From: Phycisphaerales bacterium UBA5793
GTDB taxonomy: Bacteria > Planctomycetota > Phycisphaerae > Phycisphaerales > UBA5793
Reading direction: 5' to 3'
NCBI GenBank assembly: GCA_002418285.1
Contig: DIDT01000066.1
Location: 124,001 to 188,000, forward strand
DNA length: 64,000 nt
A program made the translations under genes and the position numbers. Positions 17,808-25,710 of the stretch are shown here, piece by piece (within the stretch, counting starts at the first letter, position 1; the number at the start of each line of letters is the position of its first letter). Below the pieces are notes generated by a model. It was not told where the DNA came from. It ran no database searches and worked only from the letters and a program-made list of their open reading frames with translations.

Positions 17808-18848
17808 TCATCCTGCTCGCTCCACCACAAAAGCACGGCCTTTCTCCGCCTCCAGCCGTTGCGTCGCCAACTCGATTGCTGTTTCGGATGGATCGCACGC
17901 GATCCAACCGCGTCCCAACCGCTGCGCCGCGACCGCCGTCGTCCCACTGCCGCAGCACGGGTCCATGACCACTCCAGCCGGGGGAGACAACGACTCGATG
18001 AGCACCTCGAGCAGGCGCAGCGGCTTCTGCGTCGGGTAGCCGCAGCGCTGTGCATCGGTCGCAGCCAGCGCGGGAATGTCGAGGACCGATTCGAGCGGCT
18101 TTCCGCCCTTCAGGTCATAGCGCTTGCCGTAACTCATCATGTAGCGGCCGCGCTCATCCTCGTGGCAGTACTTGCGCTGCTGGGCGGCGGTCAGGTCGCC
18201 ACGCTGCTTCTTGAAGTAGTGCCTGGCCGTCTTGCCGTAAACGAGGATGCAGTCGTGCTTGCGAAGAAAGTGTCGCGACGCCGTGGCATTGCCCAGGCCG
18301 TACTTCCAGATGAGTTCGTTGATAAACCGATCGGGGCCGAAGTGTTCATCAAGCAGGCAACGCACGTGAGCCGAGGCACGATGATCGACGTGCATGGCAA
18401 TCGAGCCGGTCGCCCGCAGCGCCGGTCGAGCCAGCGCGACCAGATCATCAAGGAAGTTGAGGTAGTCCGCGTCAGTCCATCGGTCTGAATAAGCCGGTTG
18501 CGGTGTTGCACCGTTGTGCTTCCGGGATGATTGCTTCAGGTAGTGATCGCGTTCGGTTCGAAACGGCGGATCGACATAGACGAAATCCACCGACTCTTCC
18601 GCCACGGTCCCCAGCACAGCACGGAAATCGCCATGCACAAGCCGGTTGCCATCCCCTTTGCCGATCACCCGCACGACCCGGCACCGCGCCGCGGGGACCG
18701 GCTCGGGGCGCCGCCGAACTCCCGCAGCATCAAACTTCCCGGGCCAGAGCAACTGCACGCGGCCCGCCGAAGATCCCGCGGGAGCCGCTGGTTCCACGGC
18801 GATGGGAGCGAGTCGGGATGGTTTGAGGGCCGGTCGGGAGGCAGACAT
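17808..18848 (-). CDS. Site-specific DNA methyltransferase (N6-adenine or N4-cytosine, beta-class order)
   Basis: 346 aa. The catalytic motif IV is DPPF at about residue 93 and the SAM-binding motif I (DPCCGSGTTAVAAQRLG) comes near residue 298, so motif IV precedes motif I, as in beta-class amino-methyltransferases. YPTQKPLRLLEVLI, which precedes motif I in this class, is also present. The first ~60 residues are Pro/Ala-rich and poorly conserved. No restriction endonuclease or specificity gene is next to it, so it is a solitary methyltransferase. It lies between tRNA-Cys and tRNA-Ile. A TATGAT hexamer sits 5 bp before the ATG at 18848, favouring this start over one two codons upstream. Confidence 0.88.
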   Translation of the reverse strand: MSASRPALKPSRLAPIAVEPAAPAGSSAGRVQLLWPGKFDAAGVRRRPEPVPAARCRVVRVIGKGDGNRLVHGDFRAVLGTVAEESVDFVYVDPPFRTERDHYLKQSSRKHNGATPQPAYSDRWTDADYLNFLDDLVALARPALRATGSIAMHVDHRASAHVRCLLDEHFGPDRFINELIWKYGLGNATASRHFLRKHDCILVYGKTARHYFKKQRGDLTAAQQRKYCHEDERGRYMMSYGKRYDLKGGKPLESVLDIPALAATDAQRCGYPTQKPLRLLEVLIESLSPPAGVVMDPCCGSGTTAVAAQRLGRGWIACDPSETAIELATQRLEAEKGRAFVVERAG

Positions 18849-18853
18849 GGGCA

Positions 18854-18859
18854 ATCATA
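18854..18859 (-). promoter_or_regulatory. -10-like hexamer TATGAT before the methyltransferase
   Basis: TATGAT is 5 bp upstream of the ATG at 18848 on the minus strand, with no ribosome binding site. It fits a leaderless transcript. Confidence 0.4.
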
Positions 18860-18936
18860 AGCAAAGCGTCCGTCTTGACGGCACGGCGCGACGCGCCGAT
18901 ACTTGCCTTCCTCCGCCGCGACCCAAAGCGGCGAGC

Positions 18937-19010
18937 GGGCTTGTAGCTCAGTTGGTTAGAGCGCACCGCTGATAACGGTGAGGTCGGAGGTTCGAGTCCT
19001 CCCAGGCCCA
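18937..19010 (+). tRNA. tRNA-Ile (GAU)
   Basis: 74 nt. Acceptor stem GGGCTTG/CAGGCCC (one G-U pair), D arm with AGCTCAGTTGGTTAGAGC, anticodon loop CTGATAA giving GAU, T arm GGAGG-TTCGAGT-CCTCC, discriminator A. CCA is not encoded. It is not part of an rRNA operon here. Confidence 0.95.
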
Positions 19011-19056
19011 TTGCGAATCCGGTCGCAAACGCGGCCGGCAACTTGACTTACGTGAC

Positions 19057-19080
19057 TCGCCGCAGAGCCGTCTGCGGCGA
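19057..19080 (+). terminator. Terminator-like hairpin after tRNA-Ile
   Basis: 10-bp perfect stem (19057-19066 with 19071-19080), GCCG loop, followed by TTTCGCGTTT. It lies about 45 bp after tRNA-Ile and probably ends its transcript. Confidence 0.6.
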
Positions 19081-19151
19081 TTTCGCGTTTCTGACACCCC
19101 AAGTTCGGTCGCGATAACCGACCGAAGCGGCTTCGGGCATCATTTCGCTCC

Positions 19152-19508
19152 CTACCGCACCTGCTCAATGCGCTCGAGAGCGTCAACTACGAGGTCGGCA
19201 TATCGACTGAGGGGGCAGTCTCGCGTCGTGCGCGGGGCACAGTAGTCGCCAGCGGTCGCGTTGTTGTTACAGCTTTGGCAGATCATTTCGCGCATCGCAT
19301 CTTCATACGGTGTCATCGTGTTGGAATGTACACGATGGACGATGAGACGCAGCCTCGGAAGATTCTGGAAGATCGTGCAGGTTGGCTCGCAAGGACGTGG
19401 CTGATCGAGGTGAGGCCATTCGCCTTCGGGTTCGCGTTGGGTGCACTGAGGACACACCTCCGCGCGGACTGATCGCTTCATGACTTCAAGGGTGGGAAGG
19501 TGTTGCAT
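19152..19508 (-). CDS. Cysteine-rich protein at the end of the cytochrome maturation operon, unknown function
   Basis: 118 aa from the ATG at 19508, preceded by AGGGAG at 7 bp. It contains two similar Cys clusters: VCPQCTQRE ... RPCEPTCTIF in the first half and MICQSCNNN ... YCAPRTTRDCPLSRY in the second, with a helix (LPRLRLIVHRV) between. The spacing suggests metal or Fe-S binding, or a pair of zinc ribbons. No signal peptide or membrane helix is seen, so it is likely cytoplasmic. The gene follows ccmD by 41 bp on the same strand and may be co-transcribed with the ccm genes. I do not recognise a named family. Confidence 0.62.
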   Translation of the reverse strand: MQHLPTLEVMKRSVRAEVCPQCTQREPEGEWPHLDQPRPCEPTCTIFQNLPRLRLIVHRVHSNTMTPYEDAMREMICQSCNNNATAGDYCAPRTTRDCPLSRYADLVVDALERIEQVR

Positions 19509-19549
19509 GACGTGCTCCCTGGGCGTCAAAGGCCCGGCAGACAAAGGAA

Positions 19550-19678
19550 TCAGGATTGCGATCGTCGATGACGCCGTCGCGACAGGCGGGCGTACTCAAC
19601 CCACGACCAGAGCGAGAAACCGCCCAGCAAACCGAAACTCACAACATAGCCGAGAATGGCGTACTGCGTCGGGTTCAT
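19550..19678 (-). CDS. ccmD: CcmD-like heme exporter subunit (42 aa)
   Basis: 42 residues beginning MNPTQYAILGYVVSFGLLGG, with one membrane helix (about residues 7-26) followed by a strongly basic tail (RLSRRRHRR). This is the normal shape of CcmD, a single-pass protein that helps release heme-loaded CcmE from the CcmABC complex. Its ATG overlaps the ccmC stop codon by 4 bp (ATGA), which confirms the start and the operon. The Tyr and Trp positions in the helix (YVVSFG...SLWSWVEYA) also fit CcmD. It is shorter than the usual 50-70 aa. Confidence 0.82.
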   Translation of the reverse strand: MNPTQYAILGYVVSFGLLGGFSLWSWVEYARLSRRRHRRSQS

Positions 19679-20379
19679 GCGTTGCCTCCCGCCGGCACAA
19701 GGCGCGGCTCATCGACTTCTTCCTCCACCGGCTCTGAGATGGCCCGGTGGAGGCGGTTGATCTTGAACGAAGTGACCACCAACCCGATCACGAGCATCCC
19801 CATTGGTACGAACCAGGCCAGCAGCGTGGTTCGCATGTCCGGCGACAACTGGATCGAACTGGGGTGAATATCAGGCAGCAGTTTGACGGACAGATAGACC
19901 AGCGGCACATCCATGAACGCGATCACGCCGTAGACGGCGCAGATCAGCGCCCGCCTCTGACTCGACTCAATCGACGGTCGGATCATCAGGTATACTACAT
20001 ACAGCAGCCAAAGAATGAGGCTGAACGTCAAGCGCGGGCTCCACGTCCACCAGTGCCCCCAGGCGCTGCGGCCCCAGATCATGCCGGTCAACAGCACAAT
20101 GCTGGCGAGCAGTACGGCCACCTTGGCCGCCGCAAACGCCACATCATCCCACCACGAACGACGCTGGAGCAGGTACATCACGCTGGCGACGAACACCACG
20201 AAGCAGACGATGAACGTACTGATCGCAGTGGGCAGGTGAATGTAGAAGATCTTCTGCACATCACCCATTGTCTCCTCGCGCGGCGTCCAGAAGGCCATCA
20301 TGGCCGTGACCGCGACCAGCAGGCAGAAGGTCACCAGCCAGTACAATCGGGAGATCAGTTTGGAAGTTGCGGAATCCAT
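19675..20379 (-). CDS. ccmC: CcmC heme exporter permease
   Basis: 234 aa, six membrane helices. CcmC delivers heme to CcmE in the inner membrane. The conserved pair of periplasmic His is seen in YIHLPTA (about residue 47) and LPDIHPSS (about residue 172). The tryptophan-rich motif reads WGHWWTWSPRLTFSLILW near residue 108; most CcmC proteins have WD in place of WS. A hydrophilic C-terminal tail of ~25 residues (EEEVDEPRL) is unusual but short. It is tightly packed: 16 bp from ccmB and overlapping ccmD by 4 bp. Confidence 0.93.
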   Translation of the reverse strand: MDSATSKLISRLYWLVTFCLLVAVTAMMAFWTPREETMGDVQKIFYIHLPTAISTFIVCFVVFVASVMYLLQRRSWWDDVAFAAAKVAVLLASIVLLTGMIWGRSAWGHWWTWSPRLTFSLILWLLYVVYLMIRPSIESSQRRALICAVYGVIAFMDVPLVYLSVKLLPDIHPSSIQLSPDMRTTLLAWFVPMGMLVIGLVVTSFKINRLHRAISEPVEEEVDEPRLVPAGGNA

Positions 20380-20395
20380 TGTGGCATACTCCTCT

Positions 20396-21073
20396 TCACG
20401 CCTCGAGCACGATTTCGAACACGAGCCACGAAGCAGTCAGGAACATCACGTCAAAAGCAATGAGAATCGCCAGTCCGCTGCCACCGATCGACACATTGTG
20501 CTCGAACAGGTTGGCAAGCACACGGGTCGATACGAGAACAACCGGCAGGGTCACAGGAAAAACGAGCATCGCCAGCAGCCCGCCGGCCAGACGCGTCGAA
20601 CTCGTCAACGCGGCAAACAGCGTGCCGATCGCGGCGTAGCCGATCATGCTGATCGCCATCACCAGGGCGAACCCCCCGGGGGCAACCGAAAGATCGAACT
20701 GGAAGAACATGATCCCAACGGGTGTGACCACGAGCGCCAACGTGAACATCAGCACCAGGTTCGCCAGCAGCTTGGCTGCGAATATCGACCCGCGATCGAT
20801 CGGCGCAAGCAGCAGACCGGCCAGCGCGTCGTCATAACGTTCAACGGCCATGGTCTTCTCAAAGATCAACACGCCGCCGAAGAGATACGCCACCCAGAGG
20901 ATCGCCGTGGCGCTGAGCCCGCTGGAACCTGAACCCGGCCCGAGACCCAGAGCCAACACGACGACGATGAGGATCGCCAGCACCACGACCAGACCGATCG
21001 TCTGTCGGCCACGCGCTTCAATGCGCAGATCCTTGAGCGTCAGCAGCGCGATGTGTCGGATAGCACGGTTCAT
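20396..21073 (-). CDS. ccmB: CcmB heme exporter permease
   Basis: 225 aa with six membrane helices, normal for CcmB. The N-terminal LLTLKDLRIEARGRQ motif and the central region (LFGGVLIFEKTMAVERYDDALAGLLLAPIDRGSIFAAKLLANL) are the family hallmarks. With CcmA and CcmC it forms the ABC-type complex that releases holo-CcmE. Its start overlaps the ccmA stop by 4 bp (ATGA). Confidence 0.93.
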   Translation of the reverse strand: MNRAIRHIALLTLKDLRIEARGRQTIGLVVVLAILIVVVLALGLGPGSGSSGLSATAILWVAYLFGGVLIFEKTMAVERYDDALAGLLLAPIDRGSIFAAKLLANLVLMFTLALVVTPVGIMFFQFDLSVAPGGFALVMAISMIGYAAIGTLFAALTSSTRLAGGLLAMLVFPVTLPVVLVSTRVLANLFEHNVSIGGSGLAILIAFDVMFLTASWLVFEIVLEA

Positions 21074-21855
21074 CGCTTGTCAATCTCCGCCAGAACGTCT
21101 TCGGCGCTGACATCGCCTGAAGGCACATCGAGCACGAGACGCCCCTTGCGCAGGACGATGACGCGCTCGGCCAGCCTCAGACTCTGCCGGACATCATGAT
21201 TTGCCAGGATCACCGCCATGCCTTGCTCGTTGAGTTGGGCCATGAGCCTCTCGACCGTGTCCGCCGAGGGTGCATCGAGGCCGGCGAATGGCTCGTCGGC
21301 GAGCAGCAGGCGCGGCTCATGGAGCAGAGCCCGGGCGATGGATACCCGTTGCACCATGCCTCGACTGAACGTCTTGACAGGGTCGTGCGCTCGATCCACA
21401 AGGCCCACGAACTCGAGCAGGTCCATCGCCCGGACACTTGGCTCAGGCAGGTCGTGCAGGCGACCGAAGAAGATCAGGTTCTCCAGCGCCGAAAGGTCGC
21501 GGTAAACCATCGATTGGTGGCCAATCAGACCGATCCCGGCGCGGATCATCGCGCCCTGCTTCCGCGCGCTGCGGCCGAAGATCTCCAGCTCGCCTCGCGT
21601 GGGCGTCGTCAATGTCGAGAGCAACCGGAGAAGCGTGGTCTTGCCGGCTCCATTAGCGCCGAGCAGCGTGGCGTAGCAACCGGCCGGCAGATCAAAGGTC
21701 AGATCACGCAGAATCGGCCGATCATCAAGCACCTTGTGGACGCTCATGGCCCGCACCGCAGGCGACGAGGCAGCAGTCTCGGCGCTCGTGGCCAACCGCA
21801 GCGAACGACCGGCGCCCCGAGTCTCGTAATCCTGAATGGTGAGTCGGCCGGTCAT
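21070..21855 (-). CDS. ccmA: CcmA ATP-binding protein
   Basis: 261 aa from the ATG at 21855 (a GTG six codons earlier is possible). Walker A is LGANGAGKTTLLRLLSTL, the Q-loop GLIGHQSMVYRDLS, the ABC signature FSRGMVQRVSIARAL, Walker B LLLADEPFAGLD and the switch His ILANHD. An N-terminal extension of about 40 residues precedes the ABC domain. It powers the CcmABCD complex. It lies 48 bp downstream of the gene for the unknown secreted protein and overlaps ccmB by 4 bp. Confidence 0.92.
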   Translation of the reverse strand: MTGRLTIQDYETRGAGRSLRLATSAETAASSPAVRAMSVHKVLDDRPILRDLTFDLPAGCYATLLGANGAGKTTLLRLLSTLTTPTRGELEIFGRSARKQGAMIRAGIGLIGHQSMVYRDLSALENLIFFGRLHDLPEPSVRAMDLLEFVGLVDRAHDPVKTFSRGMVQRVSIARALLHEPRLLLADEPFAGLDAPSADTVERLMAQLNEQGMAVILANHDVRQSLRLAERVIVLRKGRLVLDVPSGDVSAEDVLAEIDKR

Positions 21856-21903
21856 GGCTTGCGTCCATCGCACCGCGTGCGCAGCACTCGTCCCTTTTGA
21901 CAG

Positions 21904-23025
21904 TCAGTTCGCCGCCTGCGCCTGTTTCGGTGACTTGAGGAAGATCGCGACGATTCCCGCCAGCAGCACGAGGCCACCGCCGATCGCCGCGTAGACCTTG
22001 ATCTGTGAATTCGTTTCGCTCACGGCCTCGAGATCCGCTCCACCCGTCAATCCTGCGAACGACAGCCCCGCCACCTGGCCGGGAAGCAGCGACTCAGCTT
22101 GGAACATGCGCACGTTGCTCGCGCCCATGGTCTCAGCCCCGAGATCCTTCATGCCGGTCATCGTGACTTCAGATCCGTCATCAGCAAAGAACGCGATCAC
22201 GTGATCAGTCGACACAGGGGCGGATAGAAGCAGCTCAGCCTTGGACTTCGATGCAGGAAGGAGGTAGGCAAAGCGATACTGAGCCTTGCCCGGCATCATC
22301 GGCATCTGAACGCTCATCAGTCCCGTTTCGTCAAGGGTCGTGCAGCACCAGCCGTGGAACCCGGCCCCCAATTGCACCTCCGTCGCTCCCCGGGGAAGCC
22401 TGAATTGAGCCGCGTCGCGCTTTGCATCCTTCGAGTCATCCACCGGGTCACCCAGCCACGTACGGTTGCCGGGATTCTCCGCTTGAATCATCTCGTTCAC
22501 GACCAGGCCGGCTTCGCCTCGCTCGATCTGAACGTGCCGCATGAGGATGTGCCAGTCCGGCCGCTCGTCGGTCGTCTCGAACACAGTCACTTCGATCGTG
22601 GCTTCAGGCGTCTGTGGCGAGAGGTTGCTCCCCGTTTCCTGGTAGAACACTCCGCCGTAGGCCACCTGCACGACCGGGGTGACTTCCATGGCGACGGGCA
22701 ATCCCTCAACCAAAACCACGCCGTGCTCATCGAGTTCGGCCTTTTGAGAATGCACGACCTGTCCCCTGTGGTACAGAAGGACCTCGATCGGCGCCGCGCC
22801 GATTGCGGGGCCATCCGGGGTGCCCTGCACCGCTCGCACCGCGATGCGGCCGACGGCCGAGGCGGCCATGCGCTCTCGCAACTGGGCTTCATCGAGCGGC
22901 GCCGGCTGCCCGGGCGTCACACTCCCGGTTCCGGCATCCGGGTTCTCGCCGGGGGCGATCTGCGCCAGCCCTGCGCTCGTCGAGCAGAGGGCGATCATCG
23001 TTGATACAACAAGGAGACGTTTCAT
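21904..23025 (-). CDS. Secreted, C-terminally anchored protein inside the ccm operon, unknown function
   Basis: 373 aa. It has a signal peptide (MKRLLVVSTMIALCSTSAGLA), a mature region of about 320 residues that looks mainly beta, and a C-terminal membrane helix (about residues 343-362, AAIGGGLVLLAGIVAIFL) with a short cytoplasmic tail. Two beta-sandwich-like halves may be present; the first (PIEVLLYHRGQVVHSQKAEL...VEGLPVAMEVTPVVQVAYGG) resembles carboxypeptidase-regulatory-like domains. One CC pair (HGWCCTTL) may be redox active or bind heme/thiols. AAGGAG precedes the ATG at 23025. It lies between ccmF (52 bp) and ccmA (48 bp), so it may take a place normally filled by CcmG/CcmH-type factors. 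Function not recognised. Confidence 0.72.
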   Translation of the reverse strand: MKRLLVVSTMIALCSTSAGLAQIAPGENPDAGTGSVTPGQPAPLDEAQLRERMAASAVGRIAVRAVQGTPDGPAIGAAPIEVLLYHRGQVVHSQKAELDEHGVVLVEGLPVAMEVTPVVQVAYGGVFYQETGSNLSPQTPEATIEVTVFETTDERPDWHILMRHVQIERGEAGLVVNEMIQAENPGNRTWLGDPVDDSKDAKRDAAQFRLPRGATEVQLGAGFHGWCCTTLDETGLMSVQMPMMPGKAQYRFAYLLPASKSKAELLLSAPVSTDHVIAFFADDGSEVTMTGMKDLGAETMGASNVRMFQAESLLPGQVAGLSFAGLTGGADLEAVSETNSQIKVYAAIGGGLVLLAGIVAIFLKSPKQAQAAN

Positions 23026-23077
23026 GAGTGAGCTTTCCACCACTGGATTCCGATCTGAGATAATGTTGCAGGAGGAC

Positions 23078-25267
23078 TCACGAAGGACACGATGCAGCCG
23101 CAGCCGGTCCGGTGCGCAGGTCGGTGTCTGAGGAATCAGCCGTGGTGAGCATGGCCGTGTGAACCGGCTCGAGTGCCGGTCGTCGCGGTCGTCGTGGCAA
23201 TTGACTGCTGTCCTCATCGTTGCCCGGTCGCATCGACGAACCATTGTTGGCTGGGGTTGTCATGCCCTTCGTGAAGCCCTCCATATGTTTTGATCCACCA
23301 TTTACGGCGATTCCCGCCGCCTTTCCAATCCTCGGAAGAAGACAGATGATTGAACCGATCGCCAGCACGGCCGAGCCGATCCAGATCCACATCGTCAAAG
23401 GATTGATGATGGCCTGAATCGCCGTCACTTTGCCGTTCGCTTCCCATCCCGCGAGGATGAGGTACAGGTCCTCGCGCCAGTTGGATCGGATCGCGACCTG
23501 AGCCGACGGTTCATCGGGACGTTTGTCGTAGAACCGGCGTTCGGGAGAGACGTCGATCACCTTGCCGCCGGGCAACTTTGCATCAATCGATGCAACCACT
23601 GCGGTGTAATTCCCTCGCTTCACTTCCTTCAACCCGTTGAACGTCAGCGTGTAGCGACCAACGTCGAACGATTCGCCCGGACCAACCTGGTGCGTTGTCT
23701 TGTCGGGGAAGAGGCTTGAGCCGGCGAAGCCGACGATCAGCAGCGCCATGCCCAGGTGGACCACGAACCCGCCCCAGCGGCGGTGGTTCGCGTCCAGCAG
23801 CCGCCAGGCCACCGGCAGCAGGCCGGCGCCCGTGTGGGATCGCTCCACACGAACCGAGTGGAAGAAGTTTACCAGCACGGCAACAAAGGTCACTGATGCA
23901 AACAGGGTCACGATCAGCGCCCAGATATTGTGCAAACCAAAGATCGCTGCAATCGCCGTCAGCGCCGCACCCGCGATGCCCGGACCGATCAGGCTGCGGC
24001 CAAGCCGCTTGCCCGCCTGCTGACCGTACACGAGAGCCGGCGCCGTCGCCATCAAGCCGACAAGCAGCAGACCGATCGGCGCGACAGTTCGGTTGTAGAA
24101 AGATGCGCCAACCGTAACTTCATCAGTGAGGAACGTGCGGCTGATCGCCGGGTACATCGTTCCAACCAGCGTGATAAGCATCATCAGAACGAGCAGGACA
24201 TTGGCAATCAGCACGATCCCTTCGCGCTCGAGCATGCTCGACAGCTTTCGCTGCGGCTCAAGGCTCCTCCATCGCCACGCGAAGACCGCCACGCTGGCGA
24301 CAGTCAGCGAGATGATGAAGTAGAAGAAGAACGTACCGACGAGCGATTCGCCGAACCCGTGCACTGAAGACACCACGCCACTTCGCGTGATGTAGGTGCC
24401 GAAGATACACAGAATAAACGTGGTGGCGAGCAGCCCGACATTCCATCGCTTGAAGACGCCGCGATGCTCCTGCATGATCATTGAGTGCAGCAGCGCGGTG
24501 GCGGTCAGCCACGGCAGCAGCGAAGCGTTCTCCACCGGATCCCATCCCCAGTAACCACCCCAGCCGAGTTCGATGTACGCCCACCAGGCGCCGATCATGA
24601 TGCCCAAACCCAGTGTCAGCCAGGCAAAGAGCACCCAACGCCGGATGTCCGTCAGCCAGCGGTAGTCCGTGCGACGTTCAGCCATCGCACCCATCATCGC
24701 CGCGAAAGGCACCGCACACGCGGCGTAACCAAGGAACAGCGTCGGCGGATGAATGATCATCGCCAGATCCTGCAGCTGTGGGTTGAGCCCATGGCCATCC
24801 ACAGGGACGATCCCGCTGATCACTTCAAACGGATTGGCCGCAAAGAGCAACAATGCGGCAAAGAAGCCGCAGATCGTCGCCAGCACGCCGACGGTCACGG
24901 CTTCACCGACGCCGCGAGAGGCGCGGCGGCTGGCCACCGCGATGGCGCTCATCCAGGCGATCATCCCGCCCCAGAGCAGGAGGCTGCCCTGCTGGCCGGC
25001 CCAGAAGGCAGCGAATTTGTAACCCGTCGGAAGGGCTCGCTCGGTGTAGGACGCAACGTATTCGAGCCGGAAATCACTCTGCATCAATGCGACCAGCAGC
25101 AGCGCGCTCGCCACCGTGATCAGCACGGCAAAGGCGCCAATACCCCACCGAGCCGCGCTCAGCGCCCGTGCCGAAGTGAAGCGCACCGAGGCGAGACTGA
25201 AAATCATCACCGCGATCGAGACAAGCGCCGCGGCGGCCAAGGCCAATGTGCCAAGCGTCGGGATCAT
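23078..25267 (-). CDS. ccmF: CcmF/NrfE-type cytochrome c heme lyase
   Basis: 729 aa, about 14-15 membrane helices. The WWD heme-handling motif is WAYIELGWGGYWGWDPVENASLLPWL (about residues 228-255, given here in part), with conserved His in MIIHPPTLFLGY and HSMIMQEHRG. A periplasmic region near residues 560-640 (RYTLTFNGLKEVKRGNYTAV ... PDEPSAQVAIRS) is typical of CcmF. It attaches heme from CcmE to apocytochromes c. The last ~70 residues after the final helix are low-complexity and longer than usual. It overlaps ccmE by 4 bp (ATGA). Confidence 0.94.
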   Translation of the reverse strand: MIPTLGTLALAAAALVSIAVMIFSLASVRFTSARALSAARWGIGAFAVLITVASALLLVALMQSDFRLEYVASYTERALPTGYKFAAFWAGQQGSLLLWGGMIAWMSAIAVASRRASRGVGEAVTVGVLATICGFFAALLLFAANPFEVISGIVPVDGHGLNPQLQDLAMIIHPPTLFLGYAACAVPFAAMMGAMAERRTDYRWLTDIRRWVLFAWLTLGLGIMIGAWWAYIELGWGGYWGWDPVENASLLPWLTATALLHSMIMQEHRGVFKRWNVGLLATTFILCIFGTYITRSGVVSSVHGFGESLVGTFFFYFIISLTVASVAVFAWRWRSLEPQRKLSSMLEREGIVLIANVLLVLMMLITLVGTMYPAISRTFLTDEVTVGASFYNRTVAPIGLLLVGLMATAPALVYGQQAGKRLGRSLIGPGIAGAALTAIAAIFGLHNIWALIVTLFASVTFVAVLVNFFHSVRVERSHTGAGLLPVAWRLLDANHRRWGGFVVHLGMALLIVGFAGSSLFPDKTTHQVGPGESFDVGRYTLTFNGLKEVKRGNYTAVVASIDAKLPGGKVIDVSPERRFYDKRPDEPSAQVAIRSNWREDLYLILAGWEANGKVTAIQAIINPLTMWIWIGSAVLAIGSIICLLPRIGKAAGIAVNGGSKHMEGFTKGMTTPANNGSSMRPGNDEDSSQLPRRPRRPALEPVHTAMLTTADSSDTDLRTGPAAAASCPS

Positions 25268-25710
25268 TGATCGTTCTCCCCGTACGGGTCTTCGCCTTGC
25301 TCCATCATCTCCTGGCTGTGCGGCGAGGCTGGGTCATACTTGCTCGCGCACTTTGTAAGCAACACATCCGCCTGAAAGACGCCGTTCTCGTCCAACTCGC
25401 CTTCGACGACAACCTCGTGGCCGGGCTTGAACATGTCGGGCACGGCACCGTGGTAATCAACTCGGACGGACTTGTCGTTCTTCTCGAGGTTGAACTTCGC
25501 ATAGAGCATGGCGGGATTCGAATCGACGTTATCGAGTCCCACATTGCCCGTGAGTCTCACTCGCCGAGAGTGAAATTCAGTCTTCTCAAGGAAGGCGTCC
25601 GCGTCCATCGAGTACACCCAGCCGGTTCGAACACCGGCCTGGACGAGATACGTGACCGCTCCACCGATAACCAGTAGAGCGATAATGAGTTTGGTTCGAA
25701 TGCGTGTCAT
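25264..25710 (-). CDS. ccmE: CcmE heme chaperone, CxxxY type
   Basis: 148 aa from the ATG at 25710, which has a strong GGAGG site. One N-terminal membrane helix (about residues 7-25, LIIALLVIGGAVTYLVQAG) anchors an OB-fold domain (RRVRLTGNVGLDNVD, VDYHGAVPDMFKPGHEVVVEGEL, FQADVLLTKCASKYDP). In most bacteria the heme-binding site is HxxxY; here it is CASKY, i.e. CxxxY. The Cys variant is known from some deltaproteobacteria and archaea and is linked with a modified System I lacking CcmH. A 30-residue acidic tail follows. It is the first gene of the ccm operon. Confidence 0.92.
   Translation of the reverse strand: MTRIRTKLIIALLVIGGAVTYLVQAGVRTGWVYSMDADAFLEKTEFHSRRVRLTGNVGLDNVDSNPAMLYAKFNLEKNDKSVRVDYHGAVPDMFKPGHEVVVEGELDENGVFQADVLLTKCASKYDPASPHSQEMMEQGEDPYGENDQ

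Noticed and set aside
19104..19126. Hairpin TTCGGTC/GACCGAA near the end of the ccm operon
   Set aside because: Only 7 bp with a large loop and no T run on the minus strand, so it is not called as the operon terminator.
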